Shown here one piece after another: positions 24,655 through 32,290 of a DNA stretch of 64,000 nt; position 1 is the first letter of the stretch, and each line of letters starts with the position of its first letter. The notes under the pieces were generated by a model. It made no database searches. It was not told where the DNA came from and saw only the letters and a program-made list of their open reading frames with translations. The translations under genes and the position numbers were made by a program. Location of the stretch: NCBI RefSeq assembly GCF_000685235.1, contig NZ_ARYH01000001.1, positions 1,488,001-1,552,000 of the forward strand, in the 5' to 3' direction. This DNA comes from Hyphomonas adhaerens MHS-3 (GTDB lineage Bacteria; Pseudomonadota; Alphaproteobacteria; Caulobacterales; Hyphomonadaceae).

Positions 24655-25491
24655 TCAGCTGACCTCCCGCGTGATATTGACCTGATGCGGATACGGAATG
24701 GAGATCCCGGCAGCGTCGAGGGCTTCCTTGACGGTTCTGGTCAGGGTCCAGCGGACTTCCCAGTAATCTGACGTTTTCACCCATGGGCGGGCGATAATGT
24801 CCACCGAGCTGGCGCCCAGCGTGTTGACGCGGACCACCGGTGCCGGATCTGCCAGGACACGGTCATCGGCCTTCACCGCCCGTTCGATCACTTCCATCGC
24901 ATTCTCCAGGCCATCGCCATAATCCACGCTGAAGACGAGATCGACACGGCGGGTCGGGTAACCGGCATAATTCCGGATCACGCCGGAAATCGCCTGGCTG
25001 TTGGGAACGATGATCTGAACATTGTCGGGGGAGGCGAGGATGGTCTGGAACAGGTTGATGTCCTTTACCGTACCGCCTTCGCCGGCAAGTTCGACATATT
25101 GGCCGACACTGTAGGGACGGAAGAGCATGACCATGATGCCCGATGCGATGTTTCCGAGGGCGCCCTGCAGCGACAGGCCAATGGCCAGAGTCATGGCACC
25201 GAGGATGGCGACAAAGCTGGTGGCCTGAACGCCGAACAGTTGCAACGCGGCAATGATTGTCGCCGCCGTCAGCAACCAGCGCGTGATGGACGCGAAGAAG
25301 CTTCCCAACGTGTTGTCGATATCGTCGCGTTTGAGGGCCTGCTTGCGCACAAGCGATGCCACCCAACCGGAAACCCGCAGACCGGCAATCAGCACAATGA
25401 AGGCACCGACGGCCTTCAGGGCATATCCGGCAAGCATCGGCCAATGTTCGGCCAGCTGTGCTTCCCAGTCGATATTGTTCAGAAATTCCAT
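24655..25491 (-). CDS. Small-conductance mechanosensitive channel (MscS/YggB-like)
   Basis: Closer in size to canonical MscS (278 aa versus 286 in E. coli). Three N-terminal helices, then the pore helix LSLQGALGNIASGIMVMLFRPYSVGQYVEL with the family Gly/Ala packing pattern, and the cytoplasmic vestibule ending in VNITREVS. The ATG at 25491 has GGAG 7 nt before it; 30 more open codons upstream are Cys-rich and non-coding in appearance. Second of two adjacent, clearly diverged MscS genes, suggesting different tension thresholds. Confidence 0.94.
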   Translation of the reverse strand: MEFLNNIDWEAQLAEHWPMLAGYALKAVGAFIVLIAGLRVSGWVASLVRKQALKRDDIDNTLGSFFASITRWLLTAATIIAALQLFGVQATSFVAILGAMTLAIGLSLQGALGNIASGIMVMLFRPYSVGQYVELAGEGGTVKDINLFQTILASPDNVQIIVPNSQAISGVIRNYAGYPTRRVDLVFSVDYGDGLENAMEVIERAVKADDRVLADPAPVVRVNTLGASSVDIIARPWVKTSDYWEVRWTLTRTVKEALDAAGISIPYPHQVNITREVS

Positions 25492-25510
25492 GTCGTACTC
25501 CGTAGTGAAT

Positions 25511-26269
25511 TCAGGCGGGGACAGTGGTTCCGTCTGCGCCGCGCAACAAGCGCAGGCAGAGGACCAGGCTGCCGGACACACCGGTCATGATGGCGAGCCA
25601 CGTCATTCCCGTCACCGTCCAGTTATTGGCGATGACCCCCATCAGGCCCCATGCCAGGGCCGCAAAGAACCATAGGCTGCGGCTGATGTAACGGGCAAAA
25701 ACCCATGAACCAAACGCAATAGTTCCCAAAGAGATCCATAGCATCTGCCATGGAAGGTCCGTCGGCCCATAGCTCGTGAGGTTACGAATCAGCAGAGGCA
25801 CAGAGATCCCGATTGCGACAAGGATCCAACCCGAAAGCAGTCCGGTTGCGGCATCGGCGACGAGTTTTTTCATGCTTCCGCCCATCCCGCGCATCCGGTC
25901 AAACCGCGCTGCGGCAGTCCATGACAAGGCGGCAATGGGAAACAGGAGCAGAAAGTCGACGGGCTGGCGCGCGATGAGTTGTGCGCTCAACATCCACACA
26001 ATATTGGCGCCGCCTGCCAAAGCGAGGGGTTTGCCGACGCGCAACATCCATGGCTCACATTGGCGCCATGCGGCGAAGGCAAAGGCAATATATGCCCCAA
26101 AAATAAGGCTCCAGATCGAAAAGTAGGCGGGAAGCGGTTGTTCCGGTGCCTGTATTCCGCGCGTTGCCTCGCCGATGGGTGTGCCAATTCCAAGGACCGG
26201 CGCCAGCGCACCAGACAGCGGCTGAAGGATTCCGAGTGCGATCAGGATCAGGGGAAGACGTGATTTCAT
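25511..26269 (-). CDS. TspO/MBR-related multi-helix membrane protein
   Basis: Membrane protein of 252 aa with about seven hydrophobic segments rich in Trp; YFSIWSLIFGAYIAFA near residue 50 resembles tryptophan-rich TspO-like proteins, which usually have five helices and about 160 aa. It is therefore an extended relative, not a typical TspO. It ends 19 bp before the first MscS gene and probably heads that operon. The ATG at 26269 starts directly on a signal-like segment; the ribosome binding site is weak. Confidence 0.6.
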   Translation of the reverse strand: MKSRLPLILIALGILQPLSGALAPVLGIGTPIGEATRGIQAPEQPLPAYFSIWSLIFGAYIAFAFAAWRQCEPWMLRVGKPLALAGGANIVWMLSAQLIARQPVDFLLLFPIAALSWTAAARFDRMRGMGGSMKKLVADAATGLLSGWILVAIGISVPLLIRNLTSYGPTDLPWQMLWISLGTIAFGSWVFARYISRSLWFFAALAWGLMGVIANNWTVTGMTWLAIMTGVSGSLVLCLRLLRGADGTTVPA

Positions 26270-26328
26270 GGACACTGTGTGGCAGGGTTCGTGTGTGAAG
26301 AAAATTGCGCCGAACTGAAAAAAAGCAA

Positions 26329-26377
26329 GGCAGGCGGGCATTTTTACGCTATTCGCCTGCCGACTCATTTGAGTCGG
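26329..26377 (+). promoter_or_regulatory. Two overlapping inverted repeats in the HU leader
   Basis: GGCAGGCG (26329-26336) pairs with CGCCTGCC (26354-26361) across a 17-nt loop, and CCGACTCA (26360-26367) pairs with TGAGTCGG (26370-26377) across two bases. They share bases 26360-26361, so as RNA stems they compete at the junction; as DNA the second is an 18-bp operator-like palindrome. They end 12 nt before the HU ribosome binding site GAGGA. Confidence 0.5.
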
Positions 26378-26394
26378 AATAGAGGAATTTGCTC

Positions 26395-26841
26395 ATGGCA
26401 AAGAAACCTGTGGCCAAGAAGGCCGCTGCGAAACCCGCCGCCAAAGCGGCAACGACCACTCGTCGGACTGCTGCTGCCAAGCCAGCTGCAAAACCGGCCG
26501 CAAAGCCGGCTACACGCACAGCTGCGAAACCGGCTGCACGTGCGGCTGCGGCTCCGAAGAAGGTCGTTACCGTCACCCTGCGCCAGCTGGCTGCTGAACT
26601 GGCCGAAGCGCATGGCATGACGAAAAAGCAAACTGAAGCCGTTCTGGGCGATCTGGTCTCCATGACCACGAAGCGCCTGAAGAAGGGCGAAAAAGTCCGT
26701 TTCACGGGCCTTGGCACGATGGAAGTGCGCAAGCGTCCGGCCCGCATGGGCCGCAACCCGGCAACCGGCGAAGCCATCAAGATCAAGGCTTCCAAGAAAG
26801 TTGCGTTCCGCGTTGCGAAGGAACTCAAGGAATCCGTCTGA
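26395..26841 (+). CDS. HU-family nucleoid protein with lysine/alanine/proline-rich N-terminal tail
   Basis: DNA-bending protein of 148 aa. Residues about 1-57 are a low-complexity tail built from AAKP/AAKPA-like repeats with many Lys and Arg; the HU domain follows (VTLRQLAAELAEAHGMTKKQTEAVL...GLGTMEVRKRPARMGRNPATGE). GRNPATGE is the HU/IHF arm signature. Ordinary HU is about 90 aa. The tail resembles eukaryotic H1-type tails; actinobacterial HU proteins carry a similar tail at the C-terminus instead. Start set by GAGGA 9 nt before ATG 26395. Strong bidirectional terminator follows. Confidence 0.93.
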   Translation: MAKKPVAKKAAAKPAAKAATTTRRTAAAKPAAKPAAKPATRTAAKPAARAAAAPKKVVTVTLRQLAAELAEAHGMTKKQTEAVLGDLVSMTTKRLKKGEKVRFTGLGTMEVRKRPARMGRNPATGEAIKIKASKKVAFRVAKELKESV

Positions 26842-26866
26842 TAACAGACGAATTTCCAGATATACT

Positions 26867-26900
26867 AAAGGCCGGGCGTCTCAGGCGCCCGGCCTTTTCT
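26867..26900. terminator. Bidirectional intrinsic terminator after HU
   Basis: A 12-bp perfect stem (AAAGGCCGGGCG with CGCCCGGCCTTT, 7-nt loop) followed by TTTTCT on the plus strand; on the minus strand the stem is followed by TTTAGTAT. It lies between HU and the convergent DNA ligase gene and should serve both. Confidence 0.9.
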
Positions 26901-28501
26901 TATTCGGGTAACATGGCTTCCAGCGTTTCCAGCCGGTCTGCTTCTTCTGCGGGCTTGTCCCAGCGGATCCGGTTGATGCGGGGGAACCGCATGGCGACGC
27001 CGGATTTGTGGCGGGCAGACCGCTGCAAGCCCTCGAAGGCGACTTCCAGCACAATCTCCGGCGTGACGGAGCGCACGGGGCCGAAGCGCTCGACCGTGTT
27101 TTCACGGACGAATTTGTCGAGCGCTTTCAATTCCTCATCGGTGAAGCCGAAATAGGCCTTTCCGACAGGCGTCAGTGTCTCGCCGTTCCACACACCGAAC
27201 GTGTAATCGGAATAGTAGCCTGAACGCTTGCCGTGCCCGCGCTGGGCGTAAAGCATGACGGCGTCGATCAGGAACGGGTCACGCTTCCATTTGTACCAAA
27301 GGCCCGCCGGGCGCCCGGCGACATAGGCGCTGTCCCAGCGCTTCAGCATCAGGCCTTCGATTTCCGGGGCGGGCGGGTTCATGCGGAGCGCATCAAGATC
27401 CTGCAGGCTGGTCACAGGCACCAACGGAGACAGATCAAGCTGCGCCGTTCCGTGTTGCGCAAGGAAGGTTTCGAGCGCGGTGCGCCGATCCCGGAAGGGC
27501 AAGGCGCGCAGGTCAGCCTCTCCATCGTGCAGAAGGTCATAGGCACGGATGAAGGCAGGGTGCGTTTGCATCTGCCGTTTGGTGACGGTCTTCCGGTTCA
27601 GCCGCTGTTGCAGCGCATTGAACGGCGCGACGCCTTCGCCGTCTTCCGCGCGGATCAGCAGTTCGCCGTCCAGCGTGCCCTGGAAATTCAGGCCGGCCAG
27701 GACATCCGGGAATGTGTGGGAGATATCGTCGCCCGTGCGGGTGTACAGGCGCCGGACTGTGCCCTCAACGGAGGCCTGTATGCGGACCCCGTCATATTTC
27801 CACTCTGCGGCAAAGCTGCCCGGCGTAATGAGAGACGGGTCCACCGCGTCCGGAGTCTCCCTGTCTGCCTTCGGGATCAGCGGGTGAGCCAGCATCACCG
27901 GCCTGAATGGTGCGTCAATGTCCGGTGACGGACGGCTTGTCTTGCCTTCCAGCCAGGCGAACAGCGTTTCGTAAGGCACGGCAAGGCCGTGCCAGATCTC
28001 CTCGATGTCCTTGATGTCGACGCTGCCAAAGTCTGCCAGCGCGATTTTCGCCATGCGGGCCGATACGCCGATGCGCAGCCCGCCCATGATCAGTTTCAGC
28101 AGGGCCCACCGGCCGGTGGCATCCAGTCCATCCAGCCAGCCCGCAACAAGGCGCGGCGCTTCGGCCCGTGTCGTGTCCTGCAGGGTTTCGACGATTTCGG
28201 ACAGCGGCGGCGTCCGGTTTGCACCACGCGTCTCCTGCCAGACGAGGCTGACTGTGTCGGCGAGGTCTCCGACATAATCGTACGACATGTTGAACAGGAC
28301 GGGGTCCATGCGCTCTTCGGCAAGGGCGCGGACGGCGGCGGGCTTTATGCTTTTCAGGTCCAGTTCGCCGGTGAGCGCGGCGAGGGCATAACCCCGGTCA
28401 GGGTCCGGCGCGGTGCCAAAATATCCGGTCAGCAGGCGCAGCTTGCCATTCCGCGACGGCGTCAGCAGCAGGCGTTCCAGCAGGTCGGCAAAAGCTTGCA
28501 T
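26900..28501 (-). CDS. ATP-dependent DNA ligase, ligase-associated DNA-damage-response type
   Basis: ATP-dependent ligase of 533 aa: N-terminal DNA-binding domain (LTPSRNGKLRLL at the start is typical of the group), adenylation domain with catalytic Lys in EWKYDGVR (about residue 235), DGELL, EGLMLKRW, WYKWKRD, then an OB-fold. In many bacteria this ligase is encoded together with an Lhr-like helicase, an MBL nuclease and a PdeM phosphoesterase; all three are within 11.5 kb here. The ATG at 28501 gives the family N-terminus MQAFADLLERL; an ATG four codons upstream is the alternative. Neither has a good ribosome binding site. Confidence 0.93.
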   Translation of the reverse strand: MQAFADLLERLLLTPSRNGKLRLLTGYFGTAPDPDRGYALAALTGELDLKSIKPAAVRALAEERMDPVLFNMSYDYVGDLADTVSLVWQETRGANRTPPLSEIVETLQDTTRAEAPRLVAGWLDGLDATGRWALLKLIMGGLRIGVSARMAKIALADFGSVDIKDIEEIWHGLAVPYETLFAWLEGKTSRPSPDIDAPFRPVMLAHPLIPKADRETPDAVDPSLITPGSFAAEWKYDGVRIQASVEGTVRRLYTRTGDDISHTFPDVLAGLNFQGTLDGELLIRAEDGEGVAPFNALQQRLNRKTVTKRQMQTHPAFIRAYDLLHDGEADLRALPFRDRRTALETFLAQHGTAQLDLSPLVPVTSLQDLDALRMNPPAPEIEGLMLKRWDSAYVAGRPAGLWYKWKRDPFLIDAVMLYAQRGHGKRSGYYSDYTFGVWNGETLTPVGKAYFGFTDEELKALDKFVRENTVERFGPVRSVTPEIVLEVAFEGLQRSARHKSGVAMRFPRINRIRWDKPAEEADRLETLEAMLPE

Positions 28502-28536
28502 GTGCAGATACATAGGGCCAAATGCGATGCATAACA

Positions 28537-28555
28537 GCGCCGGATGCCCCGGCGC
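28537..28555. promoter_or_regulatory. Inverted repeat between ligase and GST
   Basis: GCGCCGG-ATGCC-CCGGCGC, 7-bp perfect arms, in the 88-bp divergent gap between the ligase and glutathione transferase genes. It could be an operator for either. No GTTC-N7-GTTC alphaproteobacterial LexA box was seen in this gap. Confidence 0.3.
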
Positions 28556-28589
28556 GTGATAAAATCAACGCATCCAGAGGAAACGCCAC

Positions 28590-29204
28590 ATGACGCTGAA
28601 GCTCCACCACCTCAACGCCTCCCGGTCGCAGCGGATCGTCTGGTTGCTTGCCGAACTCGGCGTGCCGCACGAGATCGTGCACTACAAGCGCAATGAAGAG
28701 ACCAACCTCGCGCCGCCGGATCTGCTGCAGATCCACCCGATGGGAAAGTCGCCCTTGCTGGAGGATGGGGATGTCGTCATCGCCGAGACGGGCGCCATCG
28801 CGGAATACCTCATGGGCCGGTATGACACGGATTACAGCCTGCACCCGCGCCCCAGTTCTCCGGAATTTCCGCGATATCTTGAGTGGGTCCACGCCGCCGA
28901 AGGTGCTGTGTTCCTTCCAGGCTTGCTGCAGGTCTATTTTGCCCGGGTCGACATGACCGGCAATCCTGCGCAGGCCATGATGGCGGCCGAGCGCGAGAAG
29001 GCGGCGGCGACGATCGAAGCGCACCTGTCGAAATATCCGTACTTCGCAGGCGAACGGTTCACTGCGGCAGACTGCCTGATGGGCTTCCAGATCCTGATGT
29101 CGAACGCGCAGGGCGGTCTGGAAAACCGGCCCGCCACCAAGGCATGGTTCGAAAAGATGCAGGCCCGTCCGGGCTGGCAGAAGATGATGGAAGTCGGAAT
29201 CTAG
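28590..29204 (+). CDS. Glutathione S-transferase
   Basis: Cytosolic GST fold, 204 aa. The thioredoxin-like N-terminal half has the catalytic-serine region NASRSQRI, the cis-proline in MGKSPLLED and the glutathione-contacting ETGAI; the C-terminal helical half has FTAADCLMGFQ, the usual capping-box-like block. Conjugates glutathione to electrophiles or reduces peroxides. GAGGAAA precedes the ATG at good spacing. Divergent from the ligase. Confidence 0.93.
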   Translation: MTLKLHHLNASRSQRIVWLLAELGVPHEIVHYKRNEETNLAPPDLLQIHPMGKSPLLEDGDVVIAETGAIAEYLMGRYDTDYSLHPRPSSPEFPRYLEWVHAAEGAVFLPGLLQVYFARVDMTGNPAQAMMAAEREKAAATIEAHLSKYPYFAGERFTAADCLMGFQILMSNAQGGLENRPATKAWFEKMQARPGWQKMMEVGI

Positions 29205-29215
29205 ACAGGACTCGT

Positions 29216-29246
29216 CCGGCTTCCGGAGGCTGAAACCGGAAGCCGG
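29216..29246. terminator. Hairpin between convergent GST and lipoprotein genes
   Basis: CCGGCTTCCGG and CCGGAAGCCGG form a perfect 11-bp stem with a 9-nt loop, centred in the 54-bp gap between convergent genes. There is no T-run on either side, so it is either a Rho-assisted or processing-stabilising 3' end, not a classical terminator. Confidence 0.55.
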
Positions 29247-29258
29247 GAATCCGGTTAT

Positions 29259-29828
29259 CTACTCTTCGTCGCCCATGTCGTCCTCCAAGGTAACAGCCCC
29301 TTCGAAAATATGGGTGAGGTCTGTCATTTCCGCCAGAGCCTCCGTCACGAATTTTACGCGGCGGGCATCGAGTGAGCCGGAACAGCCTGTGTCATAGTCG
29401 ATCCGCTGGCCTGTCTCGCCTCGGCCAAGATGGATGTAATAGACTTGGCCGCGCTTCAGGTATTGCGGGCACAGGGCCGGATTGTCCTTGGTGATGTCCA
29501 GCACGCTGTCCGTGTCGTCAAAGCCCTGGTCTTCGAATGCCGCTTGGACCGAGGCATAAAGATCCCCCGGGGCGATGCCGGAATAGGCGCCATCTTCGGC
29601 TGTGCGCTGCCAGTAATTGTCCGGGTCCAGCAGAACATTCACGACCGGGCATCCGCCTGCCTCGCAGTCCATTATGGCGATGCTGATCGAGTGCGGGCCG
29701 CCGGTCGGCAATTCGTAGGCTGCTGCCGGCTGTGCGGGCAGGGAGGCGTAGCGGCCGGCCTCGTCCGCATTGCGGCTGGCGCACGCCGCGAGGGCAAAGC
29801 CTGCGGCCAGCAGAACGGCGGCGCGCAT
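29259..29828 (-). CDS. Hypothetical lipoprotein downstream of trypsin-like protease
   Basis: Protein of 189 aa with a signal peptide and lipobox ALAAC, then a soluble acidic domain containing four cysteines (MDCEAGGC, ALCPQY, TGCSGS) that may be disulfide-linked. No known domain recognised. ATG 29828 overlaps the upstream TGA by one base (TGATG), with AGAGG 10 nt before; a GTG three codons earlier is too close to that site. Tight coupling to the protease suggests an accessory, inhibitor or substrate-recognition role, which is inference. Confidence 0.7.
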   Translation of the reverse strand: MRAAVLLAAGFALAACASRNADEAGRYASLPAQPAAAYELPTGGPHSISIAIMDCEAGGCPVVNVLLDPDNYWQRTAEDGAYSGIAPGDLYASVQAAFEDQGFDDTDSVLDITKDNPALCPQYLKRGQVYYIHLGRGETGQRIDYDTGCSGSLDARRVKFVTEALAEMTDLTHIFEGAVTLEDDMGDEE

Positions 29829-31024
29829 CACCGGCACGCCTCTTCATCGCTGTCGCACAGGGTCATCACATCACTAAGCCAGCCGGTGTAGCCCTGCAGG
29901 TTTGTGTAGCGGCCATTATAGTCTCCGGCGCAGAACTGGCCGGTCTCCCGGTTCTGTTCGACGACGGACAGAATGCCGATGGCGGTCTTCGAACCGTCCG
30001 CTTCGGTCACATAGAGCGGGCCGCCGCTGTCACCCACACAGGGGCCAGCCCCCGCCTGGCTGGCGACATAGATCGTCGCCGGGCCCGTGCCGGTGATACG
30101 GATGCTTGCGGACAGCAGGCTGTTCGACAGTTTCCCGCCGAAATGTGTCAGGCCCCAGCCAGCCATGTCGGCGGTGGGGTAATTTGCAGGCGCCAGCGGT
30201 TTGTCGGTTGCGCCATACCGGGCCACCGGGACATCTCCGAGGGCCTCGACTTCCTCATCGGACAGGCGGATCAGGGCGAGATCATTGGCATAGCCGTTCG
30301 CTGTGCCCGCATACCCGCCATGGCAGATGGCGAGTTCGCCTTCCGTTGTGTGGGCAAGGGGCGAGCGCAGGTTTTCGGCCGTGCCGATGATGCGCAGCTG
30401 ATCGAAGGGTTCGTCCACGCAATGGGCTGCTGTCGCCAGCCAGTGGTCCGCGATGCGCACGGCGCCGCAATGGCCCGTGGCGATCATGCCGCCCTCGGCG
30501 GGCTTCACCGGCTCCAGTTTCACGATGCCGGGGAAATTGGCGAGGCTGGCGGCGAGGGCGTTGACCGCTTCTGCGCCGACGGCGGCGTCTTCTGTCTGCG
30601 TGGCGCCAGCGACCGCGCCGACCGTCGGGGTCGGCGGGGCATCGGCCGGCAGGCCGCACGGTACGGCATTCAGTTCGGCCAGCGTCAGTCCGGAGGATTC
30701 GATTCCGGCCGTGTCGAGATCGCTCGCCTCGGGCGCGGGGGTGGCTGTCTCGTCGATAAGGCTTTCCGGAGAGACGCGCACGTCATCCGGCGCCAGCGGC
30801 GCAACCGCGTCGCGGTCGACGGTGGGTGTTTCCCCCATGTCTGCAGCATCTGTTTCAGGTTCCGCCGCCAGCACCTGCGAATCGCTTTGGGTCATGCCGG
30901 TGGCGGGTGCGGCAGCGGCCGTTTCCTGGCCAGAGGGATTGATCCCCGGCAGGCGGACTGCATCGCAGGCGGGCAGGGCTGTCAGCGCCATCAGCGCAGC
31001 CCCGGCAAGCAGGTGGCGTTTCAT
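29828..31024 (-). CDS. Trypsin-like (S1) serine protease lipoprotein
   Basis: Lipoprotein of 398 aa: signal peptide with a lipobox ending ALPAC, a long acidic Ala/Glu/Asp-rich linker (about residues 25-150) and a chymotrypsin-fold domain with the full triad, His in ATAAHC, Asp in NDLALIRL and Ser in GDSGGP. Cysteines flank the active site as in S1A enzymes. The ATG at 31024 has AGGGG 8 nt upstream; over 70 codons of open frame further upstream are not protein-like. The linker would let the protease reach across the periplasm or outward from its membrane anchor. Confidence 0.9.
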   Translation of the reverse strand: MKRHLLAGAALMALTALPACDAVRLPGINPSGQETAAAAPATGMTQSDSQVLAAEPETDAADMGETPTVDRDAVAPLAPDDVRVSPESLIDETATPAPEASDLDTAGIESSGLTLAELNAVPCGLPADAPPTPTVGAVAGATQTEDAAVGAEAVNALAASLANFPGIVKLEPVKPAEGGMIATGHCGAVRIADHWLATAAHCVDEPFDQLRIIGTAENLRSPLAHTTEGELAICHGGYAGTANGYANDLALIRLSDEEVEALGDVPVARYGATDKPLAPANYPTADMAGWGLTHFGGKLSNSLLSASIRITGTGPATIYVASQAGAGPCVGDSGGPLYVTEADGSKTAIGILSVVEQNRETGQFCAGDYNGRYTNLQGYTGWLSDVMTLCDSDEEACR

Positions 31025-31083
31025 TCTGAAATCCCCTTCTGGAACACCGTAGAACGCAGTTAATGCCGGTGCCGCGTGCGGGG

Positions 31084-32112
31084 TCAACCAGCCTCTTCTT
31101 CGTAACCCACCAGACGCAGTGGCCGGGCGCGGCGTCCTTCCAGCATGGCCCAGCGCACAAGCGCGTCTTCCCGGCCATAAGTGACCCAGAGTTCGTCGGG
31201 GTTCACCTCCCGCACGGTATCGGTCAGCTCGTCCCAATCGGCATGGTCGGAAATGATCAGCGGCAGCTCAACGCCGCTGGCCTTCGCCCGCTGGCGCACG
31301 CTCATCCAGCCGGACGCAAAGCCGATCAGCGGGTCCGGGAAGCGCTGCGCCCAGGTCCCTTCGAAAGAACCCGGCGGGGCGATCACGACCTGTCCGCGAA
31401 AGGCTTCCCGCGCGGCTTTGGATGTATCGTCCATCGTCGCCGGGCGCAGGTCGCCCATGGGCACCCCGGCGTCTTCATAGACCGCGCAGAGCTTTTCCAG
31501 CGCGCCGTGGATATAGATCGGTGCGTCATGCCCGGCGAGACGCAGGTGGCGGATCATCCGCTGCGCCTTGCCGAGGGAATAGGCGCCGACACAGTGCGTG
31601 CGGTCCGGGAAATCCGCGATGTTGCGCAGGAGTTTCGCCATCTCGTGTTCGGTGGGTGGATGGCGGAACACGGGCAGGCCGAAGGTCGCTTCGGAGATGA
31701 AGATATGGGTCCCGTCCACCGGCTCGAAACGGGCGCAGGTCGGGTCGAAGCGGCGCTTGTAGTCGCCCGTGAAGGTCATCCGCAGGCCCTTGTACTCCAC
31801 CGTGATCTGGGCAGAGCCGAGAATGTGCCCGGCAGGCGTCAGCCAGACCGAGACGCCATTGATGTCGATCACTTCGCCATATTCCACCGCCTGCGTGGAC
31901 TTCGCGAAATTCTCGCCATAACGCGCCGCCATGATGGCCAGCGTGTGCGGATGGGAGAGCACGGCGCCGTGGCCGCCGCGGGCGTGATCGGAGTGGCCGT
32001 GACTGATGACGGCCCGCTCCACCGCGCCGCGTACGGGGTCCAGATAGAAATCTCCCGGCGGGCAATACAGGCCCTTCGGCGTCGGCTGCAGAAGGAGGTC
32101 CGGGCGGAGCAT
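31084..32112 (-). CDS. Ligase-associated DNA damage response exonuclease (MBL/beta-CASP type)
   Basis: Metallo-beta-lactamase-fold nuclease of 342 aa, the SNM1/Artemis-like member of the bacterial ligase-associated repair set. Metal motif SHGHSDHARGG, then LTPAGHILGSAQ, TFTGDYKRR, SEATFGLP and a C-terminal SDHADWDEL motif. Known homologues belong to the Lhr-helicase operon involved in DNA damage tolerance. The protease gene begins 59 bp downstream on the same strand. The 178-bp gap upstream is divergent with the second serine hydrolase. Confidence 0.92.
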   Translation of the reverse strand: MLRPDLLLQPTPKGLYCPPGDFYLDPVRGAVERAVISHGHSDHARGGHGAVLSHPHTLAIMAARYGENFAKSTQAVEYGEVIDINGVSVWLTPAGHILGSAQITVEYKGLRMTFTGDYKRRFDPTCARFEPVDGTHIFISEATFGLPVFRHPPTEHEMAKLLRNIADFPDRTHCVGAYSLGKAQRMIRHLRLAGHDAPIYIHGALEKLCAVYEDAGVPMGDLRPATMDDTSKAAREAFRGQVVIAPPGSFEGTWAQRFPDPLIGFASGWMSVRQRAKASGVELPLIISDHADWDELTDTVREVNPDELWVTYGREDALVRWAMLEGRRARPLRLVGYEEEAG

Positions 32113-32290
32113 GGTGTCAATGTAGCTGCCAGAAACCGGCAGGGAAGGCAGGTTCCGCTTTGTTTATGCGGGGGCGGAAACACCTCTCCCTGAATTTTCA
32201 AGGATTTTTCCTGATCCGAACTGACTTGCCACACTTGCGACACGAAAACCTGCGCATAGACTTCGCCCGGTGTTGAGGGAGTTTTTTGAT

